A DNA stretch of 64,000 bases from Streptomyces profundus (GCF_020740535.1 NZ_CP082362.1:3780501-3844500), one strand, 5' to 3'. Positions 45,043 through 55,319 are shown, numbered from the stretch's first letter. Notes: generated from the sequence alone by a model not told the origin. Translations and numbers: made by a program.

Positions 45043-45744
45043 GTGGACATCGGTGTGTTGGGCGCCGGCCGGATGGCAGAGGCGCTGGGGAGCCAGTGGG
45101 CGCGGGCCGGGCATCGGCTGCTGGTGAGCGGGCGCGACCGGGGGCGGACGGCGGCGCTGGCCGCCCGGCTGGGGCCGGCGGCGCGGGCCGGCGACTTCGC
45201 CGAGGCCGCGGCGTTCGGCGAGGTGGTGCTGCTGGCTGTCCGCGCCGAGGGCGCGCTCGACGTGTTGGCCGCTGCCGGCGCTGGCGAGGGAGCGCTGGCG
45301 GGGCGGCCCCTGATCGACTGCGTCAACGAGGTGGCGCCCGGCTTCGTGCTGGCCTCGGACGGGGGCCCGTCGATGGCCGCCCGCGTCGCGCGGGCGGCGC
45401 CTGGGGCCAGGGTGGTGAAGGGCTTCAACCTCTGCCACGAGGACGTCTGGCGGATGACCCCGCCGGTCTTCGACGGGGTCCCGCTCGCTGTCCCGCTGTG
45501 CGGGGACGATCCGGAGGCGTTGGAGACGGCCGGCCGGCTGGTCCGCGATCTCGGCTGTGTCCCCCTGGCCGGCGGGAGCCTGGCCAGGGCCGGGTTGTTG
45601 GAGGCGACGGCCGCGCTGGTGATCGGCCTGTGGGTGGGCGCGGACGAGGACGCCAGGGCGATGCTTCCGCCGCTGAGCCACGCCTCCGGCCCACCCGCGG
45701 CTCCTGGGGCCGCTGGGGATCAGTCCGTGCCCGGCAGCCGGTAG
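45043..45744 (+). CDS. NADPH-dependent F420 reductase-like oxidoreductase
   Basis: This 233-residue Rossmann protein begins DIGVLGAGRMAEALGSQWARAGH and has the family segments LIDCVNEV and VKGFNLCHEDVW. It resembles F420:NADP oxidoreductase-type proteins; cofactor use is inferred. GTG 45043 follows AAGGAG at a rather long 12 nt. Its 3' end overlaps the convergent mutY gene by 25 bp. Confidence 0.8.
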   Translation: MDIGVLGAGRMAEALGSQWARAGHRLLVSGRDRGRTAALAARLGPAARAGDFAEAAAFGEVVLLAVRAEGALDVLAAAGAGEGALAGRPLIDCVNEVAPGFVLASDGGPSMAARVARAAPGARVVKGFNLCHEDVWRMTPPVFDGVPLAVPLCGDDPEALETAGRLVRDLGCVPLAGGSLARAGLLEATAALVIGLWVGADEDARAMLPPLSHASGPPAAPGAAGDQSVPGSR

Positions 45745-46652
45745 CGGCCGTCGGGAAGGCGCTCGGCGAGGCCGTCGCTGACCAGGCCGCCCAGCGCTCT
45801 GGCCCGCTGCTCCGGATCGTGCCAGACGCGGTCGAGCACCGCGCGGGGCACCGGGGTCGCCGCGTCGCGGAGCACCGCCAGCAGCTTGCCGCGCACCTGC
45901 CGGTCGGTGCCCACATAGGTCTGGCCCCGGCGGGGCGCGCCCTGGTGCTTCGGGGATCCGGCGCCCCGCCAGGCGCACAGCTCAGCGATGGGGCACCGGC
46001 CGCACTCGGGGGAGCGCGCGGTGCAGAGCAGCGCGCCGAGCTCCATGGTGGCCGCCGCCCAACGGGCCGCCGTGGACGCCTCGTTGGGCAGCAGCATCCG
46101 GGCCAGCTTGCGCTCGGCGGCGGTGGTGGCGTTGGGCGGGTACTCGGTTCCGGTGACGGCGCGGGCGAAGACCCGTCGCACATTGGTGTCCAGCACCGCG
46201 TGCCGTTGCTGGTACGCGAACGAGGCCACGGCCGCCGCCGTGTACTCGCCGACGCCCGGCAGCGCCAGCAGCTGGTGGTGGTCGGTCGGGACCTCGCCGC
46301 CGTGCCGTTCCGCTATGGCGGCGGCGGCACCGTGGAGGCGCAGGGCCCGTCTCGGGTAGCCGAGCCGGCCCCAGGCGCGCACCGCCTCGCCCGCCGCCTC
46401 CGCGGCCAGGTCGGCGGGGCGTGGCCAGCGTTTCAGCCACTCCTCGTAGACCGGCAGCACGCGGCTGACGGGGGTCTGCTGAAGCATGAACTCGCTGACC
46501 ATGACGCCCCAGGCGCCGGCCTCGGGCCGTCGCCAGGGCAGGTCACGGGCGTTGTGGTGGAACCACTCGATCACCGGCGTGTGGAGGGCCAGGGGGTCCG
46601 TTTCCGGAGCCGCTTCGCCCGGCGCTGTCTCAGTCGCAGTCGTCGCAGTCAT
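45720..46652 (-). CDS. mutY: A/G-specific adenine glycosylase
   Basis: This 310-residue repair enzyme removes adenine opposite 8-oxoguanine. It has SEFMLQQTPVSRVLPVY, the helix-hairpin-helix LPGVGEYTAAAVASFAY with catalytic Asp in VLDTNVRRVFAR, and the iron-sulfur ligands C-x6-C-x2-C-x5-C in CTARSPECGRCPIAELC. The C-terminal 8-oxoG-reading domain is short, as in other actinobacteria. ATG 46652 is chosen; the upstream frame is non-coding. Confidence 0.94.
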   Translation of the reverse strand: MTATTATETAPGEAAPETDPLALHTPVIEWFHHNARDLPWRRPEAGAWGVMVSEFMLQQTPVSRVLPVYEEWLKRWPRPADLAAEAAGEAVRAWGRLGYPRRALRLHGAAAAIAERHGGEVPTDHHQLLALPGVGEYTAAAVASFAYQQRHAVLDTNVRRVFARAVTGTEYPPNATTAAERKLARMLLPNEASTAARWAAATMELGALLCTARSPECGRCPIAELCAWRGAGSPKHQGAPRRGQTYVGTDRQVRGKLLAVLRDAATPVPRAVLDRVWHDPEQRARALGGLVSDGLAERLPDGRYRLPGTD

Positions 46653-46785
46653 GGCAAGGGCGATCCTGGCATGGCCGGGGCACGGCACAAAGCGGACGGT
46701 GCTTCGCGCGTGTTGATACGTAACGGTGTCCTCGCAAGTCGAGGGCGGGCATTCGGGTGTGTCCGAAGTCTCGTAAGGTTCCCTC

Positions 46786-47586
46786 GTGGGATCACTGCGA
46801 ACTCCGGTCGGCCCGTTGCCCTCCGCCATCTACTGGCGCCGTAGGGGCGTTGTGCTGCTGCTGGTCGCCGTGGTGGCGCTGCTTGTCTTCTGGGCCATAC
46901 GCTCCACCGGCGGGGACAGCGGCAACACGGCCGGCCAGGACGACGGCAAGGGCCCCGCCGAGTCGATCACCCCGGGTCCCACCCCTTCCGAATCCCTGAT
47001 CGACGAACGCCCCGGCGGCCGGGACGAGGACGAGGACGCGGACGGTGGCGGCGACTCCGACGGCGAGCCCGACGGCGACGGCGAGCCCGGCGATGAGGGG
47101 GACGGCGAGGGGAACGGTGCCGACGGCGACTCAGGCGGCACCGAAGGGGACGGCGACGGCGACGCGGGCGGCGATCCCTCCGGTCTGCCGGCGTGCGAAG
47201 CGGGCGCGGTGACCCTCTCGCTGCGCAGCGACGCCAACGCCTACGACCCGGGACAGCGCCCCGAACTGCGGCTGACCGCGCAGAACGGCGGCGATGGTGC
47301 CTGCCGACTCGACCTCGGCCACGAGGCGTTGACGCTGACCCTGGCGGACGACCAGGACGACCAGGTGTTCTCGTCCGCCGAGTGCCCCGACACCGCCGGC
47401 AGCCTGCCGACCGCCGTGCCGGCGGGCGGCACCGCCGACCACACCGTCATCTGGGACCTGCGGCACTCCGTCGCCGACTGCGACGCGGGCCAGGGCCAGG
47501 CCGCCGAGCCCGGCACCTACCTCGCGGAGGCCGAGCTCGCCGGCTTCCCCGTGGTCCAGACGTCGTTCCGGCTGGAAGCGGATTAG
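46786..47586 (+). CDS. Membrane-anchored extracellular protein with acidic linker
   Basis: This 266-residue protein has one membrane helix (about residues 22-40), a ~75-residue linker of Asp, Glu and Gly, and a C-terminal beta-rich domain with paired Cys (LPACEAGAVTLSLRSDANAY, GACRLDLG, SAECPDTAG, VADCDAG). It was probably exported with the domain outside. TAAGGT lies 6 nt before GTG 46786. It is divergent from mutY. Function unknown. Confidence 0.78.
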   Translation: MGSLRTPVGPLPSAIYWRRRGVVLLLVAVVALLVFWAIRSTGGDSGNTAGQDDGKGPAESITPGPTPSESLIDERPGGRDEDEDADGGGDSDGEPDGDGEPGDEGDGEGNGADGDSGGTEGDGDGDAGGDPSGLPACEAGAVTLSLRSDANAYDPGQRPELRLTAQNGGDGACRLDLGHEALTLTLADDQDDQVFSSAECPDTAGSLPTAVPAGGTADHTVIWDLRHSVADCDAGQGQAAEPGTYLAEAELAGFPVVQTSFRLEAD

Positions 47587-47799
47587 CCTCCCATCGGCGC
47601 GGCCGGCCGCACCTGGTTCCCGGCGGTGCCGGGGCGACGCCGCCCGCCGTCGTCGGCACCGTCTGCCCGGACACCAGGAACCCGCCGTCCCGGTGATGGC
47701 GCTCCAGGAGGTCGACACGCGCGGTGACCAACGGCTCGGCGGCGGCGGGCGATCCGGTGTGGTGCGGGGACAACAGCTGCGACGCGGGTGGCGCGCCGC

Positions 47800-48924
47800 T
47801 CAGACGTAGCGTTCGAGGATGGAGGACTCGGCCAGTCGGGAGAGGCCCTCGCGGACCGAGCGGGCCCTGGTCTCGCCGACGCCGTCCACCGCCTGGAGAT
47901 CGTCGACGCTGGCGGCCAACAGCTTCTGGAGGCCGCCGAAGTGGTCCACCAGGCGGTCGATGACCAGGCCGGGCAGCCGGGGGATCTTCGCCAACAGCCG
48001 GAAGCCGCGCGGGGAGACGGCCGTGTCCAGCGACTCGGGGGCGACGCTGTACCCCAACGCCCGAGCCACCAGCGGCAGTTCCAGCAGCTCGGCATGGCCG
48101 AGGGAGTCCAGCTCGGTGAGCGCGGTGCCGACCTTGCGGGAGCGCTTGCCGCCGGCCTCCGGGAGGTAGTCCCGCACGATCAGCTGGCGTTCGGGCTCCA
48201 CGCCGGCGATCAGCTCGTCCAGCTGGAGCGACAGCAGCCGCCCGTCCGTGCCCAACTCCACCACGTACTCGGCGATCTCGACGGCGATCCGGCGGACCAT
48301 CTCCAGCCGCTGCGCCACCGCCGCGACGTCCCGCACCGTGACCAGGTCCTCGATCTCCAACGCGGAGAGCGTGCCCGCCACCTCGTCGAGCCGCAGCTTG
48401 TACCGCTCCAGCGTGGCGAGCGCCTGGTTGGCCCGGGACAGGATGGCGCCCGAGTCCTCCAACACACGCCGCTGGCCCTCCAGATAGAGCGCGATCAGGC
48501 GCATCGACTGGCTGACGGAGACCACCGGGTACCCCGTCTGGATGGAGACCCGCTGGGCGGTGCGGTGCCGGGTGCCCGTCTCCTCCGTCGGGATGCTGGG
48601 ATCGGGCACCAGCTGCACGCCGGCCCGGACGATGCGGGAGATGTCGCGGTCCACGATGACCGCGCCGTCCAGCTTGCACAGCTCGCGCAGCCGGGTGGCG
48701 GTGAACTCGACGTCCAGCACGAAGCCGCCCGTGCAGAGCGACTCGACGGTGCGGTCGACGCCCAGCACGATCAGCCCGCCGGTGTTGCCCCGCAGGATCC
48801 GCTCCAGGCCGTCACGGAGCTGGGTGCCCGGGGCGACCGCGCTCAGCGCGGCGCGCAGCAGACCGTCCGTTCCCGAGCCACTCCCGGCCCTGCCGGGACT
48901 CGCCGGCCGGTCGCTGGCTGCCAT
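47800..48924 (-). CDS. disA: Diadenylate cyclase DisA (c-di-AMP synthase, DNA integrity scanning)
   Basis: This 374-residue octameric enzyme makes c-di-AMP from two ATP and slows at branched DNA. The N-terminal DAC domain has LDGAVIVD and GTRHRTAQR, both catalytic. A helical spine and a C-terminal helix-hairpin-helix ([19 protein letters not shown]) bind DNA. GGAGG lies 6 nt before ATG 48924. It follows radA by 45 nt on the same strand. In streptomycetes c-di-AMP controls osmotic balance. Confidence 0.96.
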   Translation of the reverse strand: MAASDRPASPGRAGSGSGTDGLLRAALSAVAPGTQLRDGLERILRGNTGGLIVLGVDRTVESLCTGGFVLDVEFTATRLRELCKLDGAVIVDRDISRIVRAGVQLVPDPSIPTEETGTRHRTAQRVSIQTGYPVVSVSQSMRLIALYLEGQRRVLEDSGAILSRANQALATLERYKLRLDEVAGTLSALEIEDLVTVRDVAAVAQRLEMVRRIAVEIAEYVVELGTDGRLLSLQLDELIAGVEPERQLIVRDYLPEAGGKRSRKVGTALTELDSLGHAELLELPLVARALGYSVAPESLDTAVSPRGFRLLAKIPRLPGLVIDRLVDHFGGLQKLLAASVDDLQAVDGVGETRARSVREGLSRLAESSILERYV

Positions 48925-48969
48925 GCAATCCTCCGGGGGGACGAAACCGCGCTTCTAGCGCCGTTGAGT

Positions 48970-50367
48970 CTACCGGCGTGCCCTCGACCGCCCTGAGGAC
49001 TCCGCGCGATGGGTCGGGAGCACATGAAGCGCCTCCCCGATATTCGCCACCTCAAGCACCCGCATTCCGGCCGGCACCTCGCCCGAGTCGGTCGGCACCA
49101 GCGCGTGGCCGAAGCCAAGGCGGGACGCCTCGGCGAGCCGCCGCTGCACGCCCGTGACCCGCCGCACCTCGCCGGCCAGGCCGACCTCGCCGATGGCGAC
49201 CAGGTTCTGGGGGAGCGGCGTGCCGCTGGCCGCGCTGGCCAGGGCCAGGGCGACCGCCAGATCCGCCGCGGGCTCGGAGAGCCGGACGCCGCCGACCGTG
49301 GCGGTGTAGATGTCGTTCTTGCCCAGCGCCGATATCTGGCCGCGCTGTTCGAGGACGGCCAGCATCATCGACACCCGGGACGTCTCAAGGCCCGATGTGG
49401 TGCGCCGGGGGGACGGGATCTGGCTGTCGACCGTCAGCGACTGCACCTCGGCGACCAGCGGGCGGCGGCCTTCCAGGGTGACCGTGAGGCAGGTGCCCGG
49501 CACGGGCTCGTCCCGGCGGGTGAGGAAGAGCCCGGACGGGTCGGCCAGCGAGGTGATGCCCTCGTCGTGCAACTCGAAGCAGCCCACCTCGTCCGTGGCG
49601 CCGTAGCGGTTCTTCACCCCGCGCACCAGCCGCAGCCGGGCGTGTCGGTCGCCCTCGAAGTGCAGCACCACGTCCACCAGATGCTCCAGCAGCCGGGGCC
49701 CGGCGATCGCGCCGTCCTTGGTGACGTGGCCGACCAGCACCGTGGACATGCCGCGCTCCTTGGAAGCCCGGATCAGCGCACCGGCGACCTCCCGCACCTG
49801 GGCCATCCCGCCCGGCGCGCCGTCCACCTCGCCGGAGGCGACCGTCTGCACCGAGTCCAGCACCAGCAGGGACGGCTTCACCGCGTCCAACTGGCCGAGC
49901 ACGGAGGCCAGATCCGTCTCGGCGGCGAGGTAGAGATCGTCCGCCAGCGCGCCGATCCGATCGGCCCGCATCCGGACCTGGCCCGCCGACTCCTCGCCCG
50001 TGATGTAGAGCGTGCGGTGCGACCCCGACGCGGCCTTGGCCGCCACATCCAGCAGCAGCGTGGACTTGCCCACGCCCGGCTCGCCGGCGAGCAGCACCAC
50101 CGCGCCCGGCACCAGCCCGCCGCCGAGCACCCGATCCAGCTCGGGGACGCCCGTGGAACGGGCGGCGACGGCCGCGCCGTCCACCTGCCCGATCGGCAGC
50201 GCGGGCGACGCCACCCGGGCCGCCGGGACCGTGCGCACCGCCGGCGTGGCGCCGACCTCCTCGACCGTGCCCCAGGCGTGGCACTCGGGGCAGCGGCCCA
50301 GCCACTTCCCCGTGGACCAGCCACACTCGCTACAGCGGTACGCCGGGCGGTCTGTTTTTCGAGCCAT
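48970..50367 (-). CDS. radA: DNA repair protein RadA
   Basis: This 465-residue RecA-related helicase promotes branch migration. It has an N-terminal zinc finger (CSECGWSTGKWLGRCPEC), Walker A GEPGVGKST, the RadA-specific motif as KNRYG (KNRFG in most homologues), and a Lon-like C-terminal domain. ATG 50367 is supported by TAGCGT 7 nt upstream (leaderless). It forms an operon with disA, matching the known RadA-DisA functional link. Confidence 0.95.
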   Translation of the reverse strand: MARKTDRPAYRCSECGWSTGKWLGRCPECHAWGTVEEVGATPAVRTVPAARVASPALPIGQVDGAAVAARSTGVPELDRVLGGGLVPGAVVLLAGEPGVGKSTLLLDVAAKAASGSHRTLYITGEESAGQVRMRADRIGALADDLYLAAETDLASVLGQLDAVKPSLLVLDSVQTVASGEVDGAPGGMAQVREVAGALIRASKERGMSTVLVGHVTKDGAIAGPRLLEHLVDVVLHFEGDRHARLRLVRGVKNRYGATDEVGCFELHDEGITSLADPSGLFLTRRDEPVPGTCLTVTLEGRRPLVAEVQSLTVDSQIPSPRRTTSGLETSRVSMMLAVLEQRGQISALGKNDIYTATVGGVRLSEPAADLAVALALASAASGTPLPQNLVAIGEVGLAGEVRRVTGVQRRLAEASRLGFGHALVPTDSGEVPAGMRVLEVANIGEALHVLPTHRAESSGRSRARR

Positions 50368-50506
50368 GGGCGGAACGCTACCGCCGCCCACTGACATCCC
50401 ATGGACCATCAACCTCGCGCCAGGGGCCGCGATCGTCACCCGTTGGGGGGAACCTGGGGCGCCTCGCTCCGCCGGGTGGCCGCCGGGCGCCTACCGTCAC
50501 CGGGTG

Positions 50507-52117
50507 ATGACCAGCTGCCGCGCACAGCCCTCCCCACTGGCCAGGAGGAGCCCCCAGCACGCCACCGCACGTGGTCAGGTCTCCCGGCGCGCCGCGCGCC
50601 CCGCGGCCTACGCCGACGCCAGCCTCGACGGGCTGTTCACCTACTGCCTGTCCATCATGTGCGAGCACGACGCGGCCATCGCCGCGCTCGGGGAGGCGTT
50701 GGCGCTGGCCGAGCGGCAGCACGAGCGGGGCCGGCGCCCGGGGGCGCCCGAGCTCGCGCGCCCCTGGCTCTACGCGCTGGCGCGCTGGTGCTGTCTGCGC
50801 CGGCTCGCGCTCCAGCGCGAGCGCCGCCAGGAGAGCGGCCCGCCAGGGCCGCGCGCCGTCGGCGAGGACGCCCAGCGGCGGCGGGAGTTGGCGCAGCTGG
50901 CCTGGCCCGAGGCGGCCGGTACCACGGCTGAGCAGCGGGAGGCGCTGGAGCTCGCGGCCCGGCATCGGCTCTCGGCTGGCGAGGTCGCCCGGGTGCTGCG
51001 GCTGGCCGACGACGCGGCGGACGCGCTGCTGACCACCGCCCGCTGCGAGGTGGAGCGCACCAGGGCGGCGCTCGCCGCCGTCGACTCGGCGCCCTGCCCC
51101 GCCGTCGCCACGCTCTCGGGGGACGACCGGCGGATGCTGCTCGGGCCCCGGCTCAGGCGGGAGTTGGTGCGGCATGTGGACGAGTGCCCGGCCTGCCGGC
51201 TGGTGGCGCAGCGCGCCATGGCCGGCCTGGGCTGGCCGGGCACGGCGTCCCCGGCGGGGCCCAGGCTCGCGGTGGTGGGCGCGCCGCGTCCGCTGGTCCA
51301 CGCGGCGCGGCTCGCCGTGCGCCGCGCGCGTTCCCAACCGAGCCCGCGCTGGGACAGGTTGGGCTTCCCCGTGCCGGAGAAGGACCGCGTCGCGCGCCGG
51401 GAGCGGCTGCGCGGGCGCGCGGTCACGGGCACGGTGGTGGCCACGGTGCTGGCGGCGCCGGTGCTGGCCCTGTGGGCGGCGTATCGGGGCGCGCCGGTGA
51501 CGGGGGAGGCGGCCGGGCTCGAAGGCATGTCGGCCAGCGTCCCCGACGAGCCGGCCGAGCGGGCGGGCGACGGCGGTCGGCAGCCGGCGGGGGAGCGGGC
51601 GGGCCGGGGCTCGGCGCCGCCGGCGCGGGAGGCGGAGAGCGACGACGCGGCGCGGCCTGAGCGCGAGGACGCCGAGGCGTCCGCCGACGAGGGCGCCGCC
51701 ACGGACACCCCCGAGGCCGAGGAGCCGGCCTCCGCCGCCCCGGGGCAGCTCGCGGTCGAGGCGGTGACGACGGAGTCGGGCACCCTGCTCACGCTGACGG
51801 TCTCCGGTGGCGCGCCGGTGAGTTGGACGGCGCGGAGCGATGTCGGCTGGCTGCTGCTCGGCCGTTCGTCGGGCACGCTGTGGCCAGGCGAGACGCTGGT
51901 GATCGAGGTGTTGGTCGATCGGGCGCGGCAGCCGGCCGGGCCCTGGCAGGGGCGGATCAGCATCGCGCCGGGCGGCATGGTCGTCACCGTGGAAGGCGTC
52001 GGCGAGGAGCCCGGCGGGGAGGAGCCGCCGCCGGATCCGGGCGATCCCGACCCCGAGGAGCCCGGCCAGCCGGGGGAGGAGCCCGACCCGGAGGAGCCGG
52101 CGCCGGCTCCCGAGTAG
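50507..52117 (+). CDS. Membrane protein with sigma-like N-terminus and BACON domain
   Basis: This 536-residue protein combines four parts. Residues ~38-100 resemble sigma region 2 (LDGLFTYCLSIMCEHDAAIAA, PWLYALARWCCLRRL). Residues ~135-190 resemble a region 4 helix-turn-helix. HVDECPACR (~222-230) resembles the zinc site of anti-sigma factors. One membrane helix (~305-325) then leads, via an acidic linker, to an extracellular BACON beta-sandwich (~410-505) and a Pro/Glu tail. TACCGT lies 9 nt before ATG 50507 (6 nt before GTG 50504). Function unknown; it could sense sugars or the envelope and signal inward. Confidence 0.75.
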   Translation: MTSCRAQPSPLARRSPQHATARGQVSRRAARPAAYADASLDGLFTYCLSIMCEHDAAIAALGEALALAERQHERGRRPGAPELARPWLYALARWCCLRRLALQRERRQESGPPGPRAVGEDAQRRRELAQLAWPEAAGTTAEQREALELAARHRLSAGEVARVLRLADDAADALLTTARCEVERTRAALAAVDSAPCPAVATLSGDDRRMLLGPRLRRELVRHVDECPACRLVAQRAMAGLGWPGTASPAGPRLAVVGAPRPLVHAARLAVRRARSQPSPRWDRLGFPVPEKDRVARRERLRGRAVTGTVVATVLAAPVLALWAAYRGAPVTGEAAGLEGMSASVPDEPAERAGDGGRQPAGERAGRGSAPPAREAESDDAARPEREDAEASADEGAATDTPEAEEPASAAPGQLAVEAVTTESGTLLTLTVSGGAPVSWTARSDVGWLLLGRSSGTLWPGETLVIEVLVDRARQPAGPWQGRISIAPGGMVVTVEGVGEEPGGEEPPPDPGDPDPEEPGQPGEEPDPEEPAPAPE

Positions 52118-52139
52118 CGGGCGCCCCCGAACGACGCGG

Positions 52140-52814
52140 CTACCGCCGGGCCGGCAGCGGCGTGCCGGGTTCGGCGAACAGGTGGTACTGCACCACGGGC
52201 GCCAGCCGGCGGATCAGCTCCTCGCTCTCCGTGCTGGCCAGCGGTTCGATGCGCAGCACATGGCGGGCCAACACCACGCCGACCAGCTGGGTGGCGGCCA
52301 GTTCGGCGCGCAACTCGGCGTCGGGCGCGGTGAGCTGGCCGGCCAGCTCGGTGAGGATCCGCCGGGTGAGGAGCCGCCGGAAGATCGTGGCCGCGGTCTC
52401 GTTGTGCATCGCCGATCGGATCACGGCCAGCATCGGTCCCCGGCTGGTCGGGTTCTGCCAGATGCCAAAGAACATCCGGGTGAAACGCTCTCCGAAATCG
52501 GCCGGTTCGGGCGCTTCGGTCGGCCCGGCCAGCTCGGTCGCCGCCCGCTGGTCCGCCAGGCCCTGCGCGGCCGGCTCGATGGCCTCGACCACCGCGGCTG
52601 CGAAGACCTGCTCCTTGGTGCCGAAGTAGTGATGGACCAGCGCCGGGTTGACGTCGGCGCCGCGCGCGATGGCGCGGATGGACGCCTTGTCGTAGCCGCG
52701 CGCCGCGAACTCGTCGCGCGCCGAGGCCAGGATGCGCTCCCGGGCGCCCGGTGTGCCGTCGTCCTGCTCCGCGCGGGAAGGACGGCCCCGGCGGCGTGGG
52801 GCCGCGGGGCTCAT
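52140..52814 (-). CDS. TetR-family transcriptional regulator
   Basis: This 224-residue repressor has the TetR helix-turn-helix ([48 protein letters not shown], residues about 23-70) and a helical ligand domain (TetR_C_17-like). Its ATG overlaps the stop of the TIM-barrel gene (52811-52814). It may control the ABC exporter 900 bp upstream, whose start lies in an AT-rich palindrome. Confidence 0.9.
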   Translation of the reverse strand: MSPAAPRRRGRPSRAEQDDGTPGARERILASARDEFAARGYDKASIRAIARGADVNPALVHHYFGTKEQVFAAAVVEAIEPAAQGLADQRAATELAGPTEAPEPADFGERFTRMFFGIWQNPTSRGPMLAVIRSAMHNETAATIFRRLLTRRILTELAGQLTAPDAELRAELAATQLVGVVLARHVLRIEPLASTESEELIRRLAPVVQYHLFAEPGTPLPARR

Positions 52815-53647
52815 CGGGCCGGTTCCTCGTCGGTCCGCGCGGGTGTCGAGCCGGCGAGGTGGAGGCGGATGAAGGCCAGCGTCTCGGCGAGGTCGGCCTC
52901 GCGTTCCCTGGCGGAGACGGCCCTCCGGGTGTTGATCTCGGCGATCACATGCCCCCGGTAGCCGGCGCGGGCCAGCCGCTCCAGCACCGGGCCGCAGGGC
53001 TGGCTGCCGCGGCCGGGCACCAGATGCTCGTCCTTGCCCGAGCCGGAGCCGTCGCCCATGTGCAGGTGGCCGAGGCGCTCGCCCATCAGCTCGGCCATCG
53101 CCAGGGCGTCGCCGCGCGCCGTGGCGGCGTGCGAGACATCGAGCGTGAACGCCGGGTAGTCCTCTTCCGTGGGGTCCCAACCGGGCGCGTAGGCAAGCAT
53201 TTCGCGGTCGCGGTAGCGCCACGGGTACATGTTCTCCACCGCGAAGCGCACCCCGCTCTCCTCGTGCAGCCGCCGGATGCCGTCGACGAAGCCCCGCGCG
53301 TAGGCGCGTTGCCAGCGGAACGGGGGGTGCACCACCACCGTGTCGGCGCCGAGGCGTTCGGCGGCGGCGCGCGCGGTGGTCAGCTTGCGCCACGGGTCGG
53401 TCGACCAGACGCGCTGGGTGACCAGCAGACAGGGCGCGTGCACGGCCAGCACCGGCACCCGGTGCTCGTCGGAGAGCCGGCGCAGCGCCTCCACGTCCTG
53501 GCTCACCGGATCCGTCCACACCATGACCTCGACGCCGTCGTAGCCCAGCCTGCCGGCTATCTCGAAGGCCGCGGCCGTGTTCTCCGGATAGACGGAGGCC
53601 GTCGAGAGCCCGACCTTCGCCCCTCCGGCAGGTACCTGATCTGCCAC
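52811..53647 (-). CDS. Sugar phosphate isomerase/epimerase-type TIM barrel (AP endonuclease 2 family)
   Basis: This 278-residue protein has the fold pattern [57 protein letters not shown] and HLHMGDGSG. Its His, Glu and Asp residues would bind metal as in xylose-isomerase-like barrels. The substrate is unknown. GTG 53647 is chosen because TAGGCT lies 7 nt upstream (leaderless). It is coupled to the TetR gene. Confidence 0.85.
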   Translation of the reverse strand: MADQVPAGGAKVGLSTASVYPENTAAAFEIAGRLGYDGVEVMVWTDPVSQDVEALRRLSDEHRVPVLAVHAPCLLVTQRVWSTDPWRKLTTARAAAERLGADTVVVHPPFRWQRAYARGFVDGIRRLHEESGVRFAVENMYPWRYRDREMLAYAPGWDPTEEDYPAFTLDVSHAATARGDALAMAELMGERLGHLHMGDGSGSGKDEHLVPGRGSQPCGPVLERLARAGYRGHVIAEINTRRAVSAREREADLAETLAFIRLHLAGSTPARTDEEPAR

Positions 53648-53711
53648 GAAGACCAGCCTACGCGCCGTGCGGCGGGTGATGGCTTGACCACGGGCCCTTG
53701 GCGGGAGAATA

Positions 53712-53729
53712 ATTAAACGCATGATTAAT
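53712..53729. promoter_or_regulatory. AT-rich palindromic operator at the ABC exporter start
   Basis: ATTAAAC-GCAT-GATTAAT is an 18-bp inverted repeat with one mismatch per arm, in an otherwise very GC-rich region. It overlaps the ATG at 53721, with AATAAT just upstream as a possible -10. Size and symmetry suit a TetR-family repressor. Confidence 0.6.
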
Positions 53730-54563
53730 AAAACCGACCACGGGCTGGTCGACCAACCCCAACCCGCCATCCGCGCCTCGGGGTTGCGCGTCCGGCGCGG
53801 CGAGCGGCAGGTGCTGCGCGGGCTGGACTTCACGGTGCGCGCCGGTGCCGTCACCGGACTCCTGGGCCCCTCGGGGTGCGGCAAGACCACCCTGATGCGG
53901 GCCGTCGTCGGCGCCCAGGACAAGGTCAGCGGCACCCTGGAGGTCCTCGGTCGGCCGGCGGGCAGCGCCGCGCTCCGGCCCCGCCTCGGCTATGTCACCC
54001 AGGCGCCGTCCGTCTACCTGGACCTGACGGTCCGCCAGAACCTCGACTACTTCGCGTCGATCCTGGGCCTCGTCAGCGGCGCCCGGCGCCAGGAGGTGTC
54101 CCGGGTGCTCGCCGACGTCGATCTGACCAGCCACGCCGACGCGTTGGCCGGCGACCTCTCCGGCGGCCAGCGCTCCCGGGCCTCGCTGGCCGCCGCCCTG
54201 CTCGGCACCCCCGAGCTGCTGGTGCTCGACGAGCCGACCGTCGGCCTCGACCCGGTGCTGCGGCGCTCGCTGTGGGCCCTGTTCCACCGGCTCGCCGCCG
54301 AACGCGGCACCACGCTGCTGATCTCCTCGCATGTGATGGACGAGGCCGACCGCTGCGAACGGCTGATGCTGATGCGCGAGGGCCGGCTGCTCGCCGATGG
54401 CACCCCCGAGGAACTGCGGCGCCGCACCCGCACCGACGCCGTCGAGGACGCCTTCCTGGCGCTGGTCGAGGCCGACCGCGCCGACAACTCTGAAAGCGCC
54501 GACCGCGCCGACCGCGCCGACAGCTCCGGCGAGGACGCCGGACCGGCCACGAGGGAGTCCTGA
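53721..54563 (+). CDS. ABC exporter ATP-binding protein
   Basis: This 280-residue ATPase has Walker [10 protein letters not shown], a Q-loop in YVTQAP, signature [15 protein letters not shown], Walker [13 protein letters not shown] and switch His in SSHVMDE. The tail repeats ADRAD-type units (about residues 252-268). ATG 53721 overlaps the palindrome and leaves little or no leader. It precedes its permease by 2 nt and is divergent from the TIM-barrel/TetR operon. Confidence 0.93.
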   Translation: MINKTDHGLVDQPQPAIRASGLRVRRGERQVLRGLDFTVRAGAVTGLLGPSGCGKTTLMRAVVGAQDKVSGTLEVLGRPAGSAALRPRLGYVTQAPSVYLDLTVRQNLDYFASILGLVSGARRQEVSRVLADVDLTSHADALAGDLSGGQRSRASLAAALLGTPELLVLDEPTVGLDPVLRRSLWALFHRLAAERGTTLLISSHVMDEADRCERLMLMREGRLLADGTPEELRRRTRTDAVEDAFLALVEADRADNSESADRADRADSSGEDAGPATRES

Positions 54564-54565
54564 CG

Positions 54566-55303
54566 ATGAGCCTCACCCGCACCCTCGCCACCACCCGCCG
54601 GGTGCTGGCCCAGCTGCGCCACGACCCACGCACCATCGCGATGTTGCTGCTGCTGCCCGTCCTCCTGCTGGTCCTGCTGTACTACGTCTTCGACTCCGAC
54701 CCGGGCGCCTTCGACTTCATCGGATCATCCCTGCTGGGCATCTTCCCGATGATCACGATGTTCCTGGTCACCTCGATCGCCACCCTCCGCGAACGCACCT
54801 CGGGCACGCTGGAGCGGCTGATGGTGATGCCTCTGGGCAAGGGCGATCTGATCGTCGGCTACGCCCTGGCGTTCAGCGTCTTCGCCGTGCTCCAGGCCAC
54901 GCTGGCCACCGGCGTCGCGCTGTGGCTGCTGGATCTCGACATCGCGGGCTCGCCCTGGCTGCTGCTCGTCGTCGCGCTGCTCAACGCGCTGCTCGGCACC
55001 GCGCTCGGCCTGTTCGTCTCGGCCTTCGCCGCCTCGGAGTTCCAGGCCGTGCAGTTCATGCCGGCGCTGATCTTCCCGCAACTGCTGCTCTGCGGCCTGT
55101 TCGCGCCCCGCGACAGCATGCAGCCGGTGCTGGAGTACGCCTCCAACGTGCTGCCGATGTCCTACTCCGTCGACGGCATGAACGAGGTGTTGCGCAGCGC
55201 CGATGTCACCGGGGACTACGTGCGGGACGTCGTGGTGGTCAGCGGGGTGGCCCTGGGGGTGCTCGCGCTGGGCGCGGCCACGCTGCGCCGCCGCACCGCC
55301 TGA
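54566..55303 (+). CDS. ABC-2 type exporter permease
   Basis: This 245-residue membrane protein has six helices. The ABC-2 pattern includes TSIATLRERTSGTLERLMVMPLGKGDLIVGYAL after the second helix and LPMSYSVDGMNEVL near the end. It forms an exporter with the ATPase encoded 2 nt upstream; the substrate is unknown. Confidence 0.92.
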   Translation: MSLTRTLATTRRVLAQLRHDPRTIAMLLLLPVLLLVLLYYVFDSDPGAFDFIGSSLLGIFPMITMFLVTSIATLRERTSGTLERLMVMPLGKGDLIVGYALAFSVFAVLQATLATGVALWLLDLDIAGSPWLLLVVALLNALLGTALGLFVSAFAASEFQAVQFMPALIFPQLLLCGLFAPRDSMQPVLEYASNVLPMSYSVDGMNEVLRSADVTGDYVRDVVVVSGVALGVLALGAATLRRRTA

Positions 55304-55319
55304 CGCGGGCCGGCGGCGG

